This document shows positions 8,141 to 18,400 of a DNA stretch of 64,000 nucleotides, piece by piece. The position numbers and the translations under genes were made by a program. The notes beneath the pieces are model-generated. The model was not told the origin of the DNA, ran no database searches, and worked only from the letters and a program-made list of their open reading frames with translations. Within the stretch, counting starts at the first letter, position 1; each line of letters starts with the position of its first letter. This DNA comes from Lewinellaceae bacterium (GTDB lineage Bacteria; Bacteroidota; Bacteroidia; Chitinophagales; Saprospiraceae): contig JACJYO010000016.1 of assembly GCA_020636075.1 (NCBI GenBank), positions 1 through 64,000 on the forward strand, in the 5' to 3' direction.

Positions 8141-9169
8141 ATGGACGATTCTACCCATTATTACCGCCTAATTCCGATCCTGTTTTTAGTGTTTCAGGCA
8201 TGTGGATCGGTGCATCCGACGCATGCTTTTGACCCGGCGAAAGTACCGCCTGCACCTGATTATTCCCGCATGGCCAACTGGGCTTCGCACCCCGACAAGG
8301 CCGACCCCGCCGACCGTACCCCTTGTCCGGATGTGCCCAACCACCAAAACAATGCCGCGGTTGATGTCTTTTTTTTACACCCGACAACCTACACCGGAGC
8401 AAAGAAACCGGAGCGCGACTGGAATGCCGCTATGGACGATGCAACCATAAATCAGAAAACCGACAGCACTACCATCCTGTATCAGGCCAGTATTTTCAAT
8501 GGCGCCGGGCGGGTGTTTGCACCCCGGTACCGGCAAGCGCACTTGCATGCCTTTTTTACGAAAGATAAAAAATCGGCAGCCGCCGCGCTGGATTCTGCTT
8601 ATGCAGATGTCCGCGTGGCTTTTGAATACTATTTAACGCATTGGAATCAAGGGCGGCCTTTCATTATAGCCGGCCACAGCCAAGGCGGTCGGCACGGCAT
8701 GTTTTTGGTGCGCGACCGGATTGAAGGCACACCCCTGGAAAAACAACTAGTGGCGGCTTATCTCGTGGGATGGCCGGTGAAGCAGGATTTTTTTCAAAAA
8801 ATAAAACCCTGCGAAACGCCGGAACAAACCGGATGCTTCTGTAGTTGGCGTACTTATGAACGCGAATATGCTTTGGAAAAGGCTTATGAAACCGATGTGG
8901 TTTGCACCAACCCGTTGGCCTGGAATACCCGGGAGGGCGTTTATTCAGACAAATCGATGAACAAGGGAGCTGTATTGCGCACCTTTTGTGTGACTTACCC
9001 GGCGTTGTGCGATGCCGAGGTGTACAAAGGCGTGTTGATGTGCTCCAAGCCGAAATTTCCGGGCAGTATTTTCTTTCGCCGTAAAAATTATCATGTGGGC
9101 GATTTGAATTTGTACTACTTTAATGTGCGCGAAAATGCGGCCTTGCGGGCTGCGGCCTTTTTGCGTTAG
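8141..9169 (+). CDS. DUF3089 family lipoprotein (alpha/beta hydrolase fold)
   Basis: The 342-residue protein starts with a short signal sequence ending in a lipobox-like VFQAC (Cys21), so it is probably a lipoprotein. The body matches the DUF3089 family: VDVFFLHPTTY, a YRQAH segment and the nucleophile elbow GHSQGG at about residue 182. This is the alpha/beta hydrolase serine motif; a catalytic Asp and His are expected further on. Family members are uncharacterised esterase/lipase-like proteins of cell envelopes. It is the first gene on the plus strand after the divergent acidic protein and is followed by the M48 protease gene after 157 bases. Confidence 0.8.
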   Translation: MDDSTHYYRLIPILFLVFQACGSVHPTHAFDPAKVPPAPDYSRMANWASHPDKADPADRTPCPDVPNHQNNAAVDVFFLHPTTYTGAKKPERDWNAAMDDATINQKTDSTTILYQASIFNGAGRVFAPRYRQAHLHAFFTKDKKSAAAALDSAYADVRVAFEYYLTHWNQGRPFIIAGHSQGGRHGMFLVRDRIEGTPLEKQLVAAYLVGWPVKQDFFQKIKPCETPEQTGCFCSWRTYEREYALEKAYETDVVCTNPLAWNTREGVYSDKSMNKGAVLRTFCVTYPALCDAEVYKGVLMCSKPKFPGSIFFRRKNYHVGDLNLYYFNVRENAALRAAAFLR

Positions 9170-9326
9170 ATCGCCCGTTCTTGTTATTGAAAATTTAATA
9201 TACAGACAGAATTTCCCGGTTCCTGCGTTTATGCCCGTGACAACATGCCCATACATGCGTATTAAAACAAAACTGAAACAGCGCCTTTTCCTGGCCTGTT
9301 TTTGCCAACATTAAAATCGAATAATT

Positions 9327-10154
9327 ATGAAAAAGACAATCCTGTTTAGCCTCCTGGCCTTCTTGTTTCTGCTTGGCTGTAATAAAACGGCATTTACCGG
9401 CCGCAAACAGCTGAATTTATTCCCTGCCAGTGAGATAAATCAAATGAGCTTTGCTGAATACAAGTCGTTTTTAACGGAAAATAAACCCGTAACTACCGGA
9501 AAGGATGTGGACTTGGTGCGACGCCTGGGCAACGACCTGCGCGCCGCCGTGGAGGTATACTACAAGTCGAAAGGCCTGCAAAACGAGCTTAAGAATTTTG
9601 CCTGGGAGTTTAATGTGGTCGACGATCCGAACACGATAAACGCATTTTGCATGCCGGGCGGTAAGGTGGTCGTGTATACCGGTATTATCAAAGTAGCTCA
9701 AACAGAGGATGCCTTGGCAGTGGTAATGGGGCACGAGATCGCGCACGCCCTGGCCAATCACGGCAATGAGCGGATGAGCCAGGGCGTGGTGGCCCAGTTG
9801 GGTCTGACCTCGTTGCAGGTTGCCCTGGCACAAAAGCCGGCGCAAACGCGCGATATGCTCTTGGCTGCTGCCGGGGTGGGCACCCAGGTTGGTGTGTTGC
9901 TGCCTTTTAGCCGCAAACACGAGTCGGAAGCCGACGAAATCGGCCTGTACCTGATGGCTATGGCAGGCTATGACCCGAATGCTGCGGCACCTTTTTGGGA
10001 GCGTATGACCCAATCGGGTGGCTCCCGTCCGCCGGAGTTTCTGAGCACGCACCCTGATCCGTCGAAGCGCAGTGAGCGGCTGCGGCAGCTGGTACCCAAG
10101 GCGCGGGCCTATGCGATCAAATACCCTGTACCGGGAAGCTCCAAGCGTAAATGA
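9327..10154 (+). CDS. M48 family zinc metalloprotease lipoprotein
   Basis: The 275-residue protein has a signal peptide with lipobox FLLGC (Cys18), followed by TGRKQLNLFPASE, characteristic of the LoiP/BepA/Oma1-like M48 group. The zinc motif HEIAH is present (His136, Glu137, His140), and the third ligand lies in HESEADEIG (about Glu201). A C-terminal LSTHPDPSKRSERL motif is also typical. These proteases sit at the outer membrane facing the periplasm and degrade misfolded envelope proteins. Length and motifs are complete. A long perfect hairpin ends the transcript. Confidence 0.92.
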   Translation: MKKTILFSLLAFLFLLGCNKTAFTGRKQLNLFPASEINQMSFAEYKSFLTENKPVTTGKDVDLVRRLGNDLRAAVEVYYKSKGLQNELKNFAWEFNVVDDPNTINAFCMPGGKVVVYTGIIKVAQTEDALAVVMGHEIAHALANHGNERMSQGVVAQLGLTSLQVALAQKPAQTRDMLLAAAGVGTQVGVLLPFSRKHESEADEIGLYLMAMAGYDPNAAAPFWERMTQSGGSRPPEFLSTHPDPSKRSERLRQLVPKARAYAIKYPVPGSSKRK

Positions 10155-10171
10155 TAATTGATGCGTTATGT

Positions 10172-10218
10172 AATGATAAATGGGTTCACCGTCCAGGATG
10201 GTGAACCCATTTATCATT
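10172..10218. terminator. bidirectional terminator between convergent genes
   Basis: A perfect 19-base-pair stem (10172-10190 with 10199-10217) has an 8-base loop. It lies exactly between the end of the M48 gene and the stop codon of the convergent lipoprotein gene. Confidence 0.8.
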
Positions 10219-10673
10219 TATTCCAGCTCTGCGTCCAGAGAATCGCTGGGGAAAATCAAGTCCTCTTCCCCGGGGCGCAGGGTATCGACCGGGATAACCA
10301 TGAACCCTTCGACCCGGTGAACGAGCCAACGGCCCTTGACTTTGTAGAGGATGAGTGTGTCGGGGATACGCTCGCCAAGTTCGCCTTCGATCAGGTAATG
10401 ACAAATGGCGGAATCGCCCTGAATGTCGCATTTCAGGTCGTAGAGTGTAGTTTCAAACACATCGGAGGAATCCTCAGGCGTGGTCAGTGCATCGAGAAAG
10501 TCGATGTACGACCGGGCAAGTTCGGTGCTGTACAGTCGCGCGGAGTCAAATTGATTGTGGTCGATATAGTTTTGCCACAGACGAACGATGGTGGCGGGTT
10601 CGGGCGCCGGTTCAGGTTTGCAAGACCATAAGGCGAGGAGTAAAAAGGCGCAGCAAGGCGCTAGAAGACGCAT
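10218..10673 (-). CDS. small lipoprotein of unknown function
   Basis: With ATG 10673 the product is 151 residues and begins MRLLAPCCAFLLLALWSC, a lipoprotein signal with the lipid-modified Cys at residue 18. A longer frame to 10799 would overlap the tRNA and is rejected. The mature part, about 130 residues and rich in Asp, Leu and Glu, has alternating strands and one helix (TIVRLWQNYIDHNQFDSARLYSTELARSYIDFL), as in DUF4878/SnoaL-like cystatin-fold lipoproteins, but I cannot assign it firmly. A TACTTTTG box on the minus strand (10705-10698) is a suitable promoter -7 element. Confidence 0.65.
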   Translation of the reverse strand: MRLLAPCCAFLLLALWSCKPEPAPEPATIVRLWQNYIDHNQFDSARLYSTELARSYIDFLDALTTPEDSSDVFETTLYDLKCDIQGDSAICHYLIEGELGERIPDTLILYKVKGRWLVHRVEGFMVIPVDTLRPGEEDLIFPSDSLDAELE

Positions 10674-10741
10674 AGTATGGCATTCTGTTTTGACCCTCAA
10701 AAGTACTTTAAAATCGGAGAAAATATTTTTTTGAAAAAGGC

Positions 10742-10773
10742 TTGGGCTTTTGCGGGGCGGGGGTGTATCTTTG
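10742..10773 (+). promoter_or_regulatory. promoter of tRNA-Val
   Basis: TTG at 10742-10744, a 21-base spacer and TATCTTTG at 10766-10773 match the Bacteroidota promoter. The start site would be 10-15 bases before the tRNA. Confidence 0.65.
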
Positions 10774-10791
10774 CCGCCGCTAAATGCGAAA

Positions 10792-10866
10792 GGGCGCATA
10801 GCTCAGCTGGTTTAGAGCACCTGCCTTACAAGCAGGGGGTCGTAGGTTCGAATCCTTCTGCGCCCA
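10792..10866 (+). tRNA. tRNA-Val (anticodon TAC)
   Basis: The 75-base sequence folds as a cloverleaf: acceptor GGGCGCA (10792-10798) pairs with TGCGCCC (10859-10865), the discriminator is A10866, the anticodon arm CTGCC TTACAA GCAG carries TAC, and GGTTCGAATCC forms the T arm. CCA is not encoded; the gene is followed by CTT. Its 3' half is repeated at 54249 and 62203, which marks it as the integration site of the two elements that follow. The intact gene is at the left end, so the leftmost element restores the tRNA 3' end. Confidence 0.95.
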
Positions 10867-10867
10867 C
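10819..10867 (+). repeat. attachment site copy 1 (tRNA 3' end)
   Basis: The 49 bases 10819-10867 are identical to 62203-62251. The 68 bases 10823-10890 are identical to 54249-54316. The shared core of all three copies is 45 bases, from the anticodon arm through the end of the tRNA. This is the direct-repeat arrangement left by tyrosine recombinases that use a tRNA 3' end. Confidence 0.9.
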
Positions 10868-10876
10868 TTGATTATC

Positions 10877-10909
10877 AAGGAGTTACAACGTTTGTTGTGG
10901 CTCCTTTTT
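10877..10909 (+). terminator. terminator after tRNA-Val, copy 1
   Basis: AAGGAGTTACAAC pairs with GTTGTGGCTCCTT (two G-T wobbles) and is followed by T residues. Related hairpins follow the other two attachment copies, so the element carries a terminator next to its attachment site and replaces the one it displaces. Confidence 0.8.
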
Positions 10910-10914
10910 GTTTT

Positions 10915-10936
10915 GGTTTACATGATGGTTTACATG
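10915..10936 (+). promoter_or_regulatory. two direct GGTTTACAT repeats near the left attachment site
   Basis: GGTTTACATG occurs at 10915-10924 and again at 10927-10936. The same nonamer occurs three times directly upstream of the second integrase gene (62059-62090). Arm-type binding sites of an integrase or excisionase would look like this; the assignment is inference. Confidence 0.45.
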
Positions 10937-10961
10937 AGCGTCAAAACAAAACGATTCCGGT

Positions 10962-11333
10962 TTATTCTGGTGGTAGAGCCCGTTTTTCCAACAGGTGTTC
11001 GATTATTTTTAGCAGTTGCGTTTTCTCCTTTCGCACTGCCTCTAAGCGCTCCGAAAGCGCAGCATTTTCTTTTTGTAGGGAATGGAGCCCATCCACAACA
11101 TGATTCGAAGGTTTTTCGAATTGCGCGGTATCCGGATTAAATTGATGCAGTTCATCAAAACTAATTCCAAATACCCGTGCTAATAGGGCTGCCTTCTGAA
11201 CAGATAAGGCTGCTTTCCCCGCCTCTAGCCTTTGGTAGGTTTTGACGGATATTCCAAGTTCAAGGGCAACATATTCCTGGGAATAATTTCGCAGTTCACG
11301 TAAGCGGCGGATTTTGAAGGCCAGGTTTTCCAT
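10962..11333 (-). CDS. XRE-family helix-turn-helix regulator with coiled-coil tail
   Basis: The 123-residue protein has an N-terminal HTH_3 domain (residues 5-60: IRRLRELRNYSQEYVALELGISVKTYQRLEAGK) followed by about 45 residues of heptad-like sequence (LHSLQKENAALSERLEAVRKEKTQLLKIIEHLL), probably a dimerising coiled coil. It binds DNA and is the first gene inside element 1, pointing toward the tRNA. It may control element genes or the divergent T9SS gene. Its own operator is not evident. Confidence 0.85.
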   Translation of the reverse strand: MENLAFKIRRLRELRNYSQEYVALELGISVKTYQRLEAGKAALSVQKAALLARVFGISFDELHQFNPDTAQFEKPSNHVVDGLHSLQKENAALSERLEAVRKEKTQLLKIIEHLLEKRALPPE

Positions 11334-11493
11334 AGGCTGGCTGGTAAATGGAGAATAAAATGAAGCAATGGAAAAGGATTAAAATGTCTTTCAAAGAGAC
11401 AGAATTGTCGGAACATGCGCAAATGCTGGGGTGGATATTAACAATTTACAAACCGCAACTTTGTCCAGAACCGACCAATCTACACTAATCTCC

Positions 11494-12399
11494 ATGATCA
11501 AGAACCGTTTACCCGCCTGTTTACTACTTCTCTTATTCCCATTTTTTCTTCGGAGCCAATCTACATCGAATGATTGCGCCAATGCCCAACTCCTTTGTAA
11601 TAAGAACCTGGTGACAGTGCCATTTTTTAATGGTGCGGGGAGTAACACATCCGAAGTTGGGACGCCATCCTGCCTTGAATTTCCGTTTCCGGAAAGTCAT
11701 TCTTCCTGGTTTAAGTGGACCATTGAAACATCCGGGTCATTAGGCTTTACCATTCTACCTATTAATGAACAGGATGATTTTGATTTCGTGCTATATCGCC
11801 TGCAGGGAGATTTAAGCCAATATGATTTACGTGAAGAACTCCGCTGTCTGGCCTATGGACCGGAAATGGGAGAGAGTAAATCCGTAGGTCAGAACTGCAC
11901 GGGTGCTACAGGATTGGTGGCAGGAGCGGCGCCAACTGCATTTGGTGAGGGGTGCCCGGTCGGGGTCGAAAACTTTTTGGAATTAGTCAGCGTGGAATCT
12001 GGGGAATCCTATATCCTATTCATAAATAATTTTAGGTCTTCAAACGGCTTCCTCCTGGAATTTTCCGGCACCTGCACTTTTAAAGAAATTGCAGGCCCCT
12101 GCAACACGAGCACTTCAACAGTGCTAAATAATTTACAGGATGCTGTACTTGATGTTTCAGAGGTGGTACCCAACCCCGCGACAAATGCAGCACAAATTAA
12201 CTTAACGGCTACCAGGGCTTTGGCTGGTCAGTTACTTCTGATAGACCTGAATGGCCGGATACGAAAGTCAAGCCCGCTCAACATCATGCCAGGTGAAAAC
12301 ATCCTCTCACTAGATGTGTCAGTTTTAGAGCCTGGTGTTTTTTTCGTAAAAATCAGGCTGGAAGGACATACCTACCTCGCCCGGTTTTACAAACACTGA
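11494..12399 (+). CDS. T9SS-sorted secreted protein
   Basis: Using ATG 11494 the product is 301 residues: signal peptide (MIKNRLPACLLLLLFPFFL, cut near RSQS), a beta-rich middle (residues about 25-205) with WFKWTIETSGSLGFTI and YILFINNF strands resembling the jelly-roll/PPC-like folds common in Bacteroidota secreted proteins, and a C-terminal T9SS type A sorting domain. The latter is recognisable by VVPNPATNAAQINL, an internal LIDLNGRI and the closing FFVKIRLEGHTYLARF. It should be exported by Sec, then through the T9SS, and attached to or released from the cell surface. An earlier in-frame start at 11431 would put 21 polar residues before the signal and is less likely. First of the block of exported proteins in element 1. 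Confidence 0.8.
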   Translation: MIKNRLPACLLLLLFPFFLRSQSTSNDCANAQLLCNKNLVTVPFFNGAGSNTSEVGTPSCLEFPFPESHSSWFKWTIETSGSLGFTILPINEQDDFDFVLYRLQGDLSQYDLREELRCLAYGPEMGESKSVGQNCTGATGLVAGAAPTAFGEGCPVGVENFLELVSVESGESYILFINNFRSSNGFLLEFSGTCTFKEIAGPCNTSTSTVLNNLQDAVLDVSEVVPNPATNAAQINLTATRALAGQLLLIDLNGRIRKSSPLNIMPGENILSLDVSVLEPGVFFVKIRLEGHTYLARFYKH

Positions 12400-12484
12400 G
12401 CAGCTTCCGCATCAAACAATTTAAGTTTCTCCAGACCATTTCCACTCCTACAAAGTAGGAAAAAGGCAAAATCCTCCTTCGCAT

Positions 12485-15400
12485 ATGCAAAAGCCATTTA
12501 TCTGCGTCTTGCTTTTAGTAAGTGTTGCTTATTCCTCGTGGTCACAGCATTACAATTCAGATGTTTATATCACTCAGGCAGGTCAGGCGACTGCATCCGT
12601 TCTTATGCAGCAGTTTGACAATATTCCTGATTGCTCTGATCCGCGAGACTTGACAGCAACAGATATACAACCGGATGGTTTTATCCTGCACTGGCAAGGC
12701 AAATCAGCTCAACCCGGTGAAATAGAATACGTTGTGCGATACCGGTTAGTGAATGCTAAGGAGCCATGGAGAGAAAAAAAGGTGCTCAATGGTACCTCTG
12801 CTCAAATTTTAGGCTTAGACAAAGGGGCACCCTACGAAGTAGAGGTTCAAAAAATCTGTCTTTGGAAAGATGGTAGTCGAGTGCCTAGTAAATGGATTCG
12901 TACAGAAGTGGAAACCCTGCCCGTTCGGATTCCACTTCCACCATTCACATGTGGCGATTCGTTTCCCTATCCCAGCTATCCCTGTACCAGTAACGATGTT
13001 ATTGATGATTCAACATTTCAACTGAGCGTTATTTATATAGGTGGCTTCCCCATTGAAGTAGAATCATTTTCCAGTCACCTTGATCCGGAAAACCAATTAG
13101 TTTGGTCAGGCACGGGAATTGTCCCGTTGCCTTTTGGCGAATCTGCAGTCCGGGTAGAATGGGAAAATGTGAAAATTAACAAAGACTCAAATATTTGTGC
13201 GGGGATTGTTCTGGGCTTGGCTGATGATCCAATGTATTATCCCAATCTGGACCCCGGCCCGGTTGCATTTGGAGGTGAAATCTGTGTACCTCCTCCGTCG
13301 GCCCCGGGATTTGATTCAAATGGAATTCACACCGTAACGGGGTTGCCCTATGACGAACATGGGTTTGGACCAACAGGAACCTACGATAAGCAACCACCTT
13401 ACCCCGGTTACCAACCCGGAATGCCCTATGACACTACTAAAACATATGACCCGAACGGATTCGATGTTGACGGCAACCATGCCTTAACAGGAACACCGTT
13501 TAATCCAGCAGGTTGTAACCGGGAAGGGTTTACAGCTCAAGGCGACACTTGCGACCCCAATATTCCGCCTTATTCCTGGATGGATCCAAACAATCCAAAT
13601 CCACCAACGCAGGCCGGGCTCGAGTTTGCCAGTGAGGTCGAAGATTCACTCAGCATTTGGATACAGGCGGTCCTAAACGAGTTAAACGATAGCTATGAGG
13701 CCAAGCGCGATAGCCAGCTAGCGATATGCACTGGAATTCGGGACACCATGGAAGCCTTGTTGACTACGCTAGGCTACAGTCGTGAATTTATTTTCGGCCC
13801 CGACGACAATTATTTCAAAGTCGGTATGCACCAGAATTTCCGCGCTGCGCCAAGTAAAATGCTCAATGATATGGTGCGGAATGCCAATGTAAAGACACTG
13901 GAAAACAGACACATCGACCTCTACCATTGTGACAAGGCGCAATATGTTTACCAGTACTATCTTGACATCATTGCGGATTACTTAGGTGCAGGCTTGACCG
14001 AATTGACCGAATCGATATTGGACAAAATCAAGTCCATGCCCCAAGCCACTATTGATCAGTGGGAGGCCGACCCAAATTTGTTTGAGATTTGGCTGGCAAA
14101 AGAGGTGGAGCAAGCCGTTAAGGATGAATACACTATCCAATACGGCGGAGGAATTGGTCTTTGGGAGAGCGAACCGGAATTGGAACGCTTAGACTTTCCA
14201 AGGGTACCCTCAAGAATGTATCCAGCGACACCAGCCAGTAAAACCTTTACAAATTTTAGCAGCCAGGCTTTGGCCGACAATCTGAACGGCGAACTTGGGA
14301 AACTCCTGCTCGCTCAAGCATTGGAAACGCGACCCGAGGACATCGCTTTCGAGTTCAAACAAGGATTCCGCATAGTCAATGGCGTGCACAGGGCTTACTA
14401 TTTGGAAGGCATGGCCAATGCCCGTAGGTGGAAATTAACGGACTGGGCGGTTACGGCAAACGATTCCTTGTTAATGCCAATTGAGGTGACAAACCGGAAT
14501 TCGGATGGCAAACAATACAAAGTTTATCTTGATGATATCAAGTTCTATACCTTTAAAGCCACTCTGGATGCGTATATCATTATTGAAACGCCCTTCGACG
14601 GCCAAAAGCTGGTATTCGAGGCTCAAGACGTGGAATTTACACCGAAGGGGCCCGTTGTAAATCCTGTTAAAATTGAGTTGGCAAACGATGTATATGTGCG
14701 AATTAATAACAATGCCCGGCTAAAGTTGCTCTCTAATGGCAATACCTATGTAGCTTTCGATTGCCTGGGATTTGCCGGCTTAGGAGTGGAAGCTGATGTT
14801 GAAGTATGCCGGAATGTTGTTTTGCCATATGACCCTGCAACAGATGCAATTTTGCCTGACCCTCAACGTGTGAGCGGGCACTTTCAAATATACTTGCCCA
14901 ACTTCAGTGAGTTCTTTGTGTCGCTTTCCATCGATCCGTTTGCTATTCCGGGCGCTGAAGATATAAAATGGATAATCAATGGCGTTGCACTTGATTTAAG
15001 CGAAAGTATTTCTCCCACAGGTACGCCTCCCCTTGGGTACAGTACGCCCTTTGCTGGAATTGGTGGCTTTACCCCAATGTGGAAAGGGTTTTATATGGAC
15101 AGTTTGATTGTCCGGCTCCCGAAGGCTTTTTCCAAAGACACCACGCCTATCAATGTGGGGGTTGAGGATGTTGTGATAGACAACATGGGGGTAAGTGGAT
15201 CGGTAACTGCTTCCAATATTCTGCCTTTGAGTGCAGGTAGTGCCGGGGGCTGGGCATTTTCTATCGATCAATTTGAGCTTACAGTCATTATGAATCAATT
15301 CAGCCGGGCTGTCTTCGACGGCAAGGTGCATGTACCGATATTCCGGTCAGCATCGAACGATACTGGTAGCCTGGATTCCCTGGATTGTATGAATTACTGG

Positions 15401-18400
15401 GCCCGCATTGATCCTGGCAATGTGTACAGTTTTGAGCTACAACCGTTTACATCCAATTATGCAGTGGATATCTGGAAGGCAGGCACGGTTGTGCTCGATC
15501 AAGGGTCTGCAATATTATTGGAATACAATAACGGTGAATTTACAGCCATTGCAACACTAAGTGGATCGGCAGTGGTCAACAGTGATTTATTGCCAAATGT
15601 ATCGATCAACGTCCCGCAAATCCGTTTTGAAGGGGTAGAGGTATCGAACCAAGCCCCCTATTTCAGCCCAGGCCATTGGGAGTTCCCGAATCAAATCGGG
15701 GCAAAATTTGCAGGCTTTGAACTCACTTTTACCAATATTGGTATGGTAGCAACCGCAGAGGGCGACCCTGCCTTACGATTTGGCGCCTATGTTAATATTG
15801 GAGGCGATACATCTAAAATTAAGGCCAGCGGTGGGTTCAAAATTATTGGAGAACTAATTACTGATGATGGCAGGCAGCGTTGGAAGTATAAAGATTTCGG
15901 GGTAGATGAGCTGTACATATCCGGTGGTTTTGGCCCGGTGGAACATCTAAATGGCACCGCTGTCTTTTTTGACAATGATGAAACTTACGGTACGGGATTT
16001 CGTGGTGGACTTGGGGCCAAGTTTGTCGGAATTGATGCCTCAATCCAGGTGGTTGGTCAATTTGGGCGTATGCCATCCGACTATAAATATTTTATGATTG
16101 ATGCACTGTATTGTGGCGACATACCTCTGGCCGGTGCATTAAGCATAAAAGGACTTGGAGGGGGGGTGTATAACAATATGACACGACCCGATAGCTTATA
16201 TGGCCTGCCTGCTTGTAGCGGCCTGCCTATACCCTCCGAAATTGGCGCCTCCTTGTCTGGCATAGTCTATACGCCAAATGATTCCGTTGGACTTGGTTTT
16301 AAGTTTACCGCAGCAGTTGCCTTAAGTGCTTCAGAACGTGCCTTCAACGCTAATGCAACTTTTGAAGTGCTCTTTTCCGATGGTGGCGGACTGGAAAAAA
16401 TCTGGCTATACGGGAATGCTCAGTTTATGGGCGATCTGAACGTTTCCGGCCTGCCAACTTTTGTGGAAAATGCCAAACCGGACAATAATGCCGCTATCAG
16501 CGCCAATTTGCGCTTAGATATGGCCTTTGGCGGCGATGGCTTTGTCATGAATGGGCAACTGGAAGTTTATGCTTCTATTGCCGGAGGCATCATCCGGGGT
16601 GCAGGCGCAAATGACAAAGTAGTTGATGCGTCTATTCATTTCGAACCAGGAAATTGGTATATTAAAATTGGATCACCGACCAACCGCGCCGGGCTAAAAG
16701 TGGTCATACCGGGCTTCGGAAACCTTGCCGATGCCCAATCGTACTTCCAGATTGGAAACGACATTGAAGACATACCCCCCCTGCCCGATGAGATTGCAAA
16801 ACTTACCGGGGTTGCGGGTGTCTCTCCAGGATTCAGAGCACCCGAGGTTAGCAACGGCAACGGTTTTGCCTTCGGTTCTGACCTACAACTGGGGAATAAA
16901 GAGTTCAAATTTCTGATATTTTATGCCGGGCTCTATGTGCGGCTGGGTTTTGATATTTCAGTACTGGATTACGGTACCGGTGCTATTTGTGCCGGCGAAA
17001 GTGAGCCTATCGGTATTAATGGCTGGTATGCTAGTGGGCAGATTTATGCTGGTATAGAAGGAAAAATTGGAATTCAGGTAAAGGTTTTTGGAAAGGTGAA
17101 ACGATTTGAAATACTGAGTATAGCAGCAGCAGCGGCAATGGAGGCCAAACTCCCCAATCCATTCTGGGCCCGCGCATCCATCGGTGTTAAATATAATGTA
17201 ATGGGTGGGCTGGTAAAGGGAGCTGCGGATTTCCAAGTAGAAATCGGCGAACAATGCCAAATCCAGGGCGTCGATCCATTTACCAATGTGCCGATTATTC
17301 AGGCAACTACCCCGGTCGCCGGCGCTTCTGCTGTACCAGTTAGCATCTATCCGACTGTTAGTTTCAATTTTCCGATCAACGAGGCCTTCACTTTTGAAGA
17401 CCTGAACGACAATAAAATCGAATACAAGATCACCCTGGACTCCGCAAAATTGATGTGGCGGGATTGGGAAATCGGTACCACACGAGTATGGGTTTCGGGG
17501 CAAAAGCACCTTACCCTGAAAACAGGCACTTACCTGCCCGGAAAAGATACGTTTACCCTGATCATCAAAGTGCACGTGGACAGCGCCGGCGTGACCATTG
17601 ACAACGAGGAGCGCATCGTGACCTTTACCACCGGGCCGGGCCTGACGTACATACCATCCAACAACGTGCTGGGCAGTTATCCGCTCGACGGGCAGTATAA
17701 TTTCCACAAAGATCAAATTGCCGATTACAAAGGCTATGTCCAGTTGGACAGAGGCCAGCCCGAGGTATTCTTTGACAAGGAGGAATACGTAAAAGTGCTG
17801 CGTTTCCGCCAAAGCGGTGGTGGCTGCACCTACCAGTTGGTAGATATCAACTCAAATAGCTACTGGGAAAAACGTATTGAGTTTGATATCCCAGCAAGTT
17901 TCTTTGCGCCGGAGCAGATTTACGAAATGCAGCTTATTGAGTTCCCGCTTTCCGATCCCAATTGGGGCGAAGGTTTTGCCGGTGCAGCCCCTTGTGTGGG
18001 CGCGCCGCCGGTACCATCAGGTGGCGGAACACAACAGACGCAAAAAGCCGGGGATAATTCGCCGCCTGGTCCTCCGCCGACTCCTGTACCGGTTGAAAAA
18101 GTACTGTACAGCGTCTACTTCCGAACCAGCGCCTACAACACGTTCATGGAAAAACTGGAGGATTTGGATGTGTTCCAAACATTGGGGAGTGCGGCAAAAG
18201 GCGGCAATCCGGATTTGCCGGAATATATCGGACCGGAAGAAATCGCCAATGAGTTTAAGGTGCTGACCAACATCGAGCCTTTCGATGTTTACGAAGTTAC
18301 CTATGGAGTAAAGCTCGGCGCCATGCCGCAACAACCGTTTAATGGCCTTGCAAATACCTGGTATGGCAAAATGCCGGCGGCAAATGTTCTTGGTTATTTC

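Noticed and set aside
10677..10871. 64-codon plus-strand frame over the tRNA promoter
   Set aside because: It overlaps the tRNA and its promoter; translation of tRNA sequence is a known artefact.
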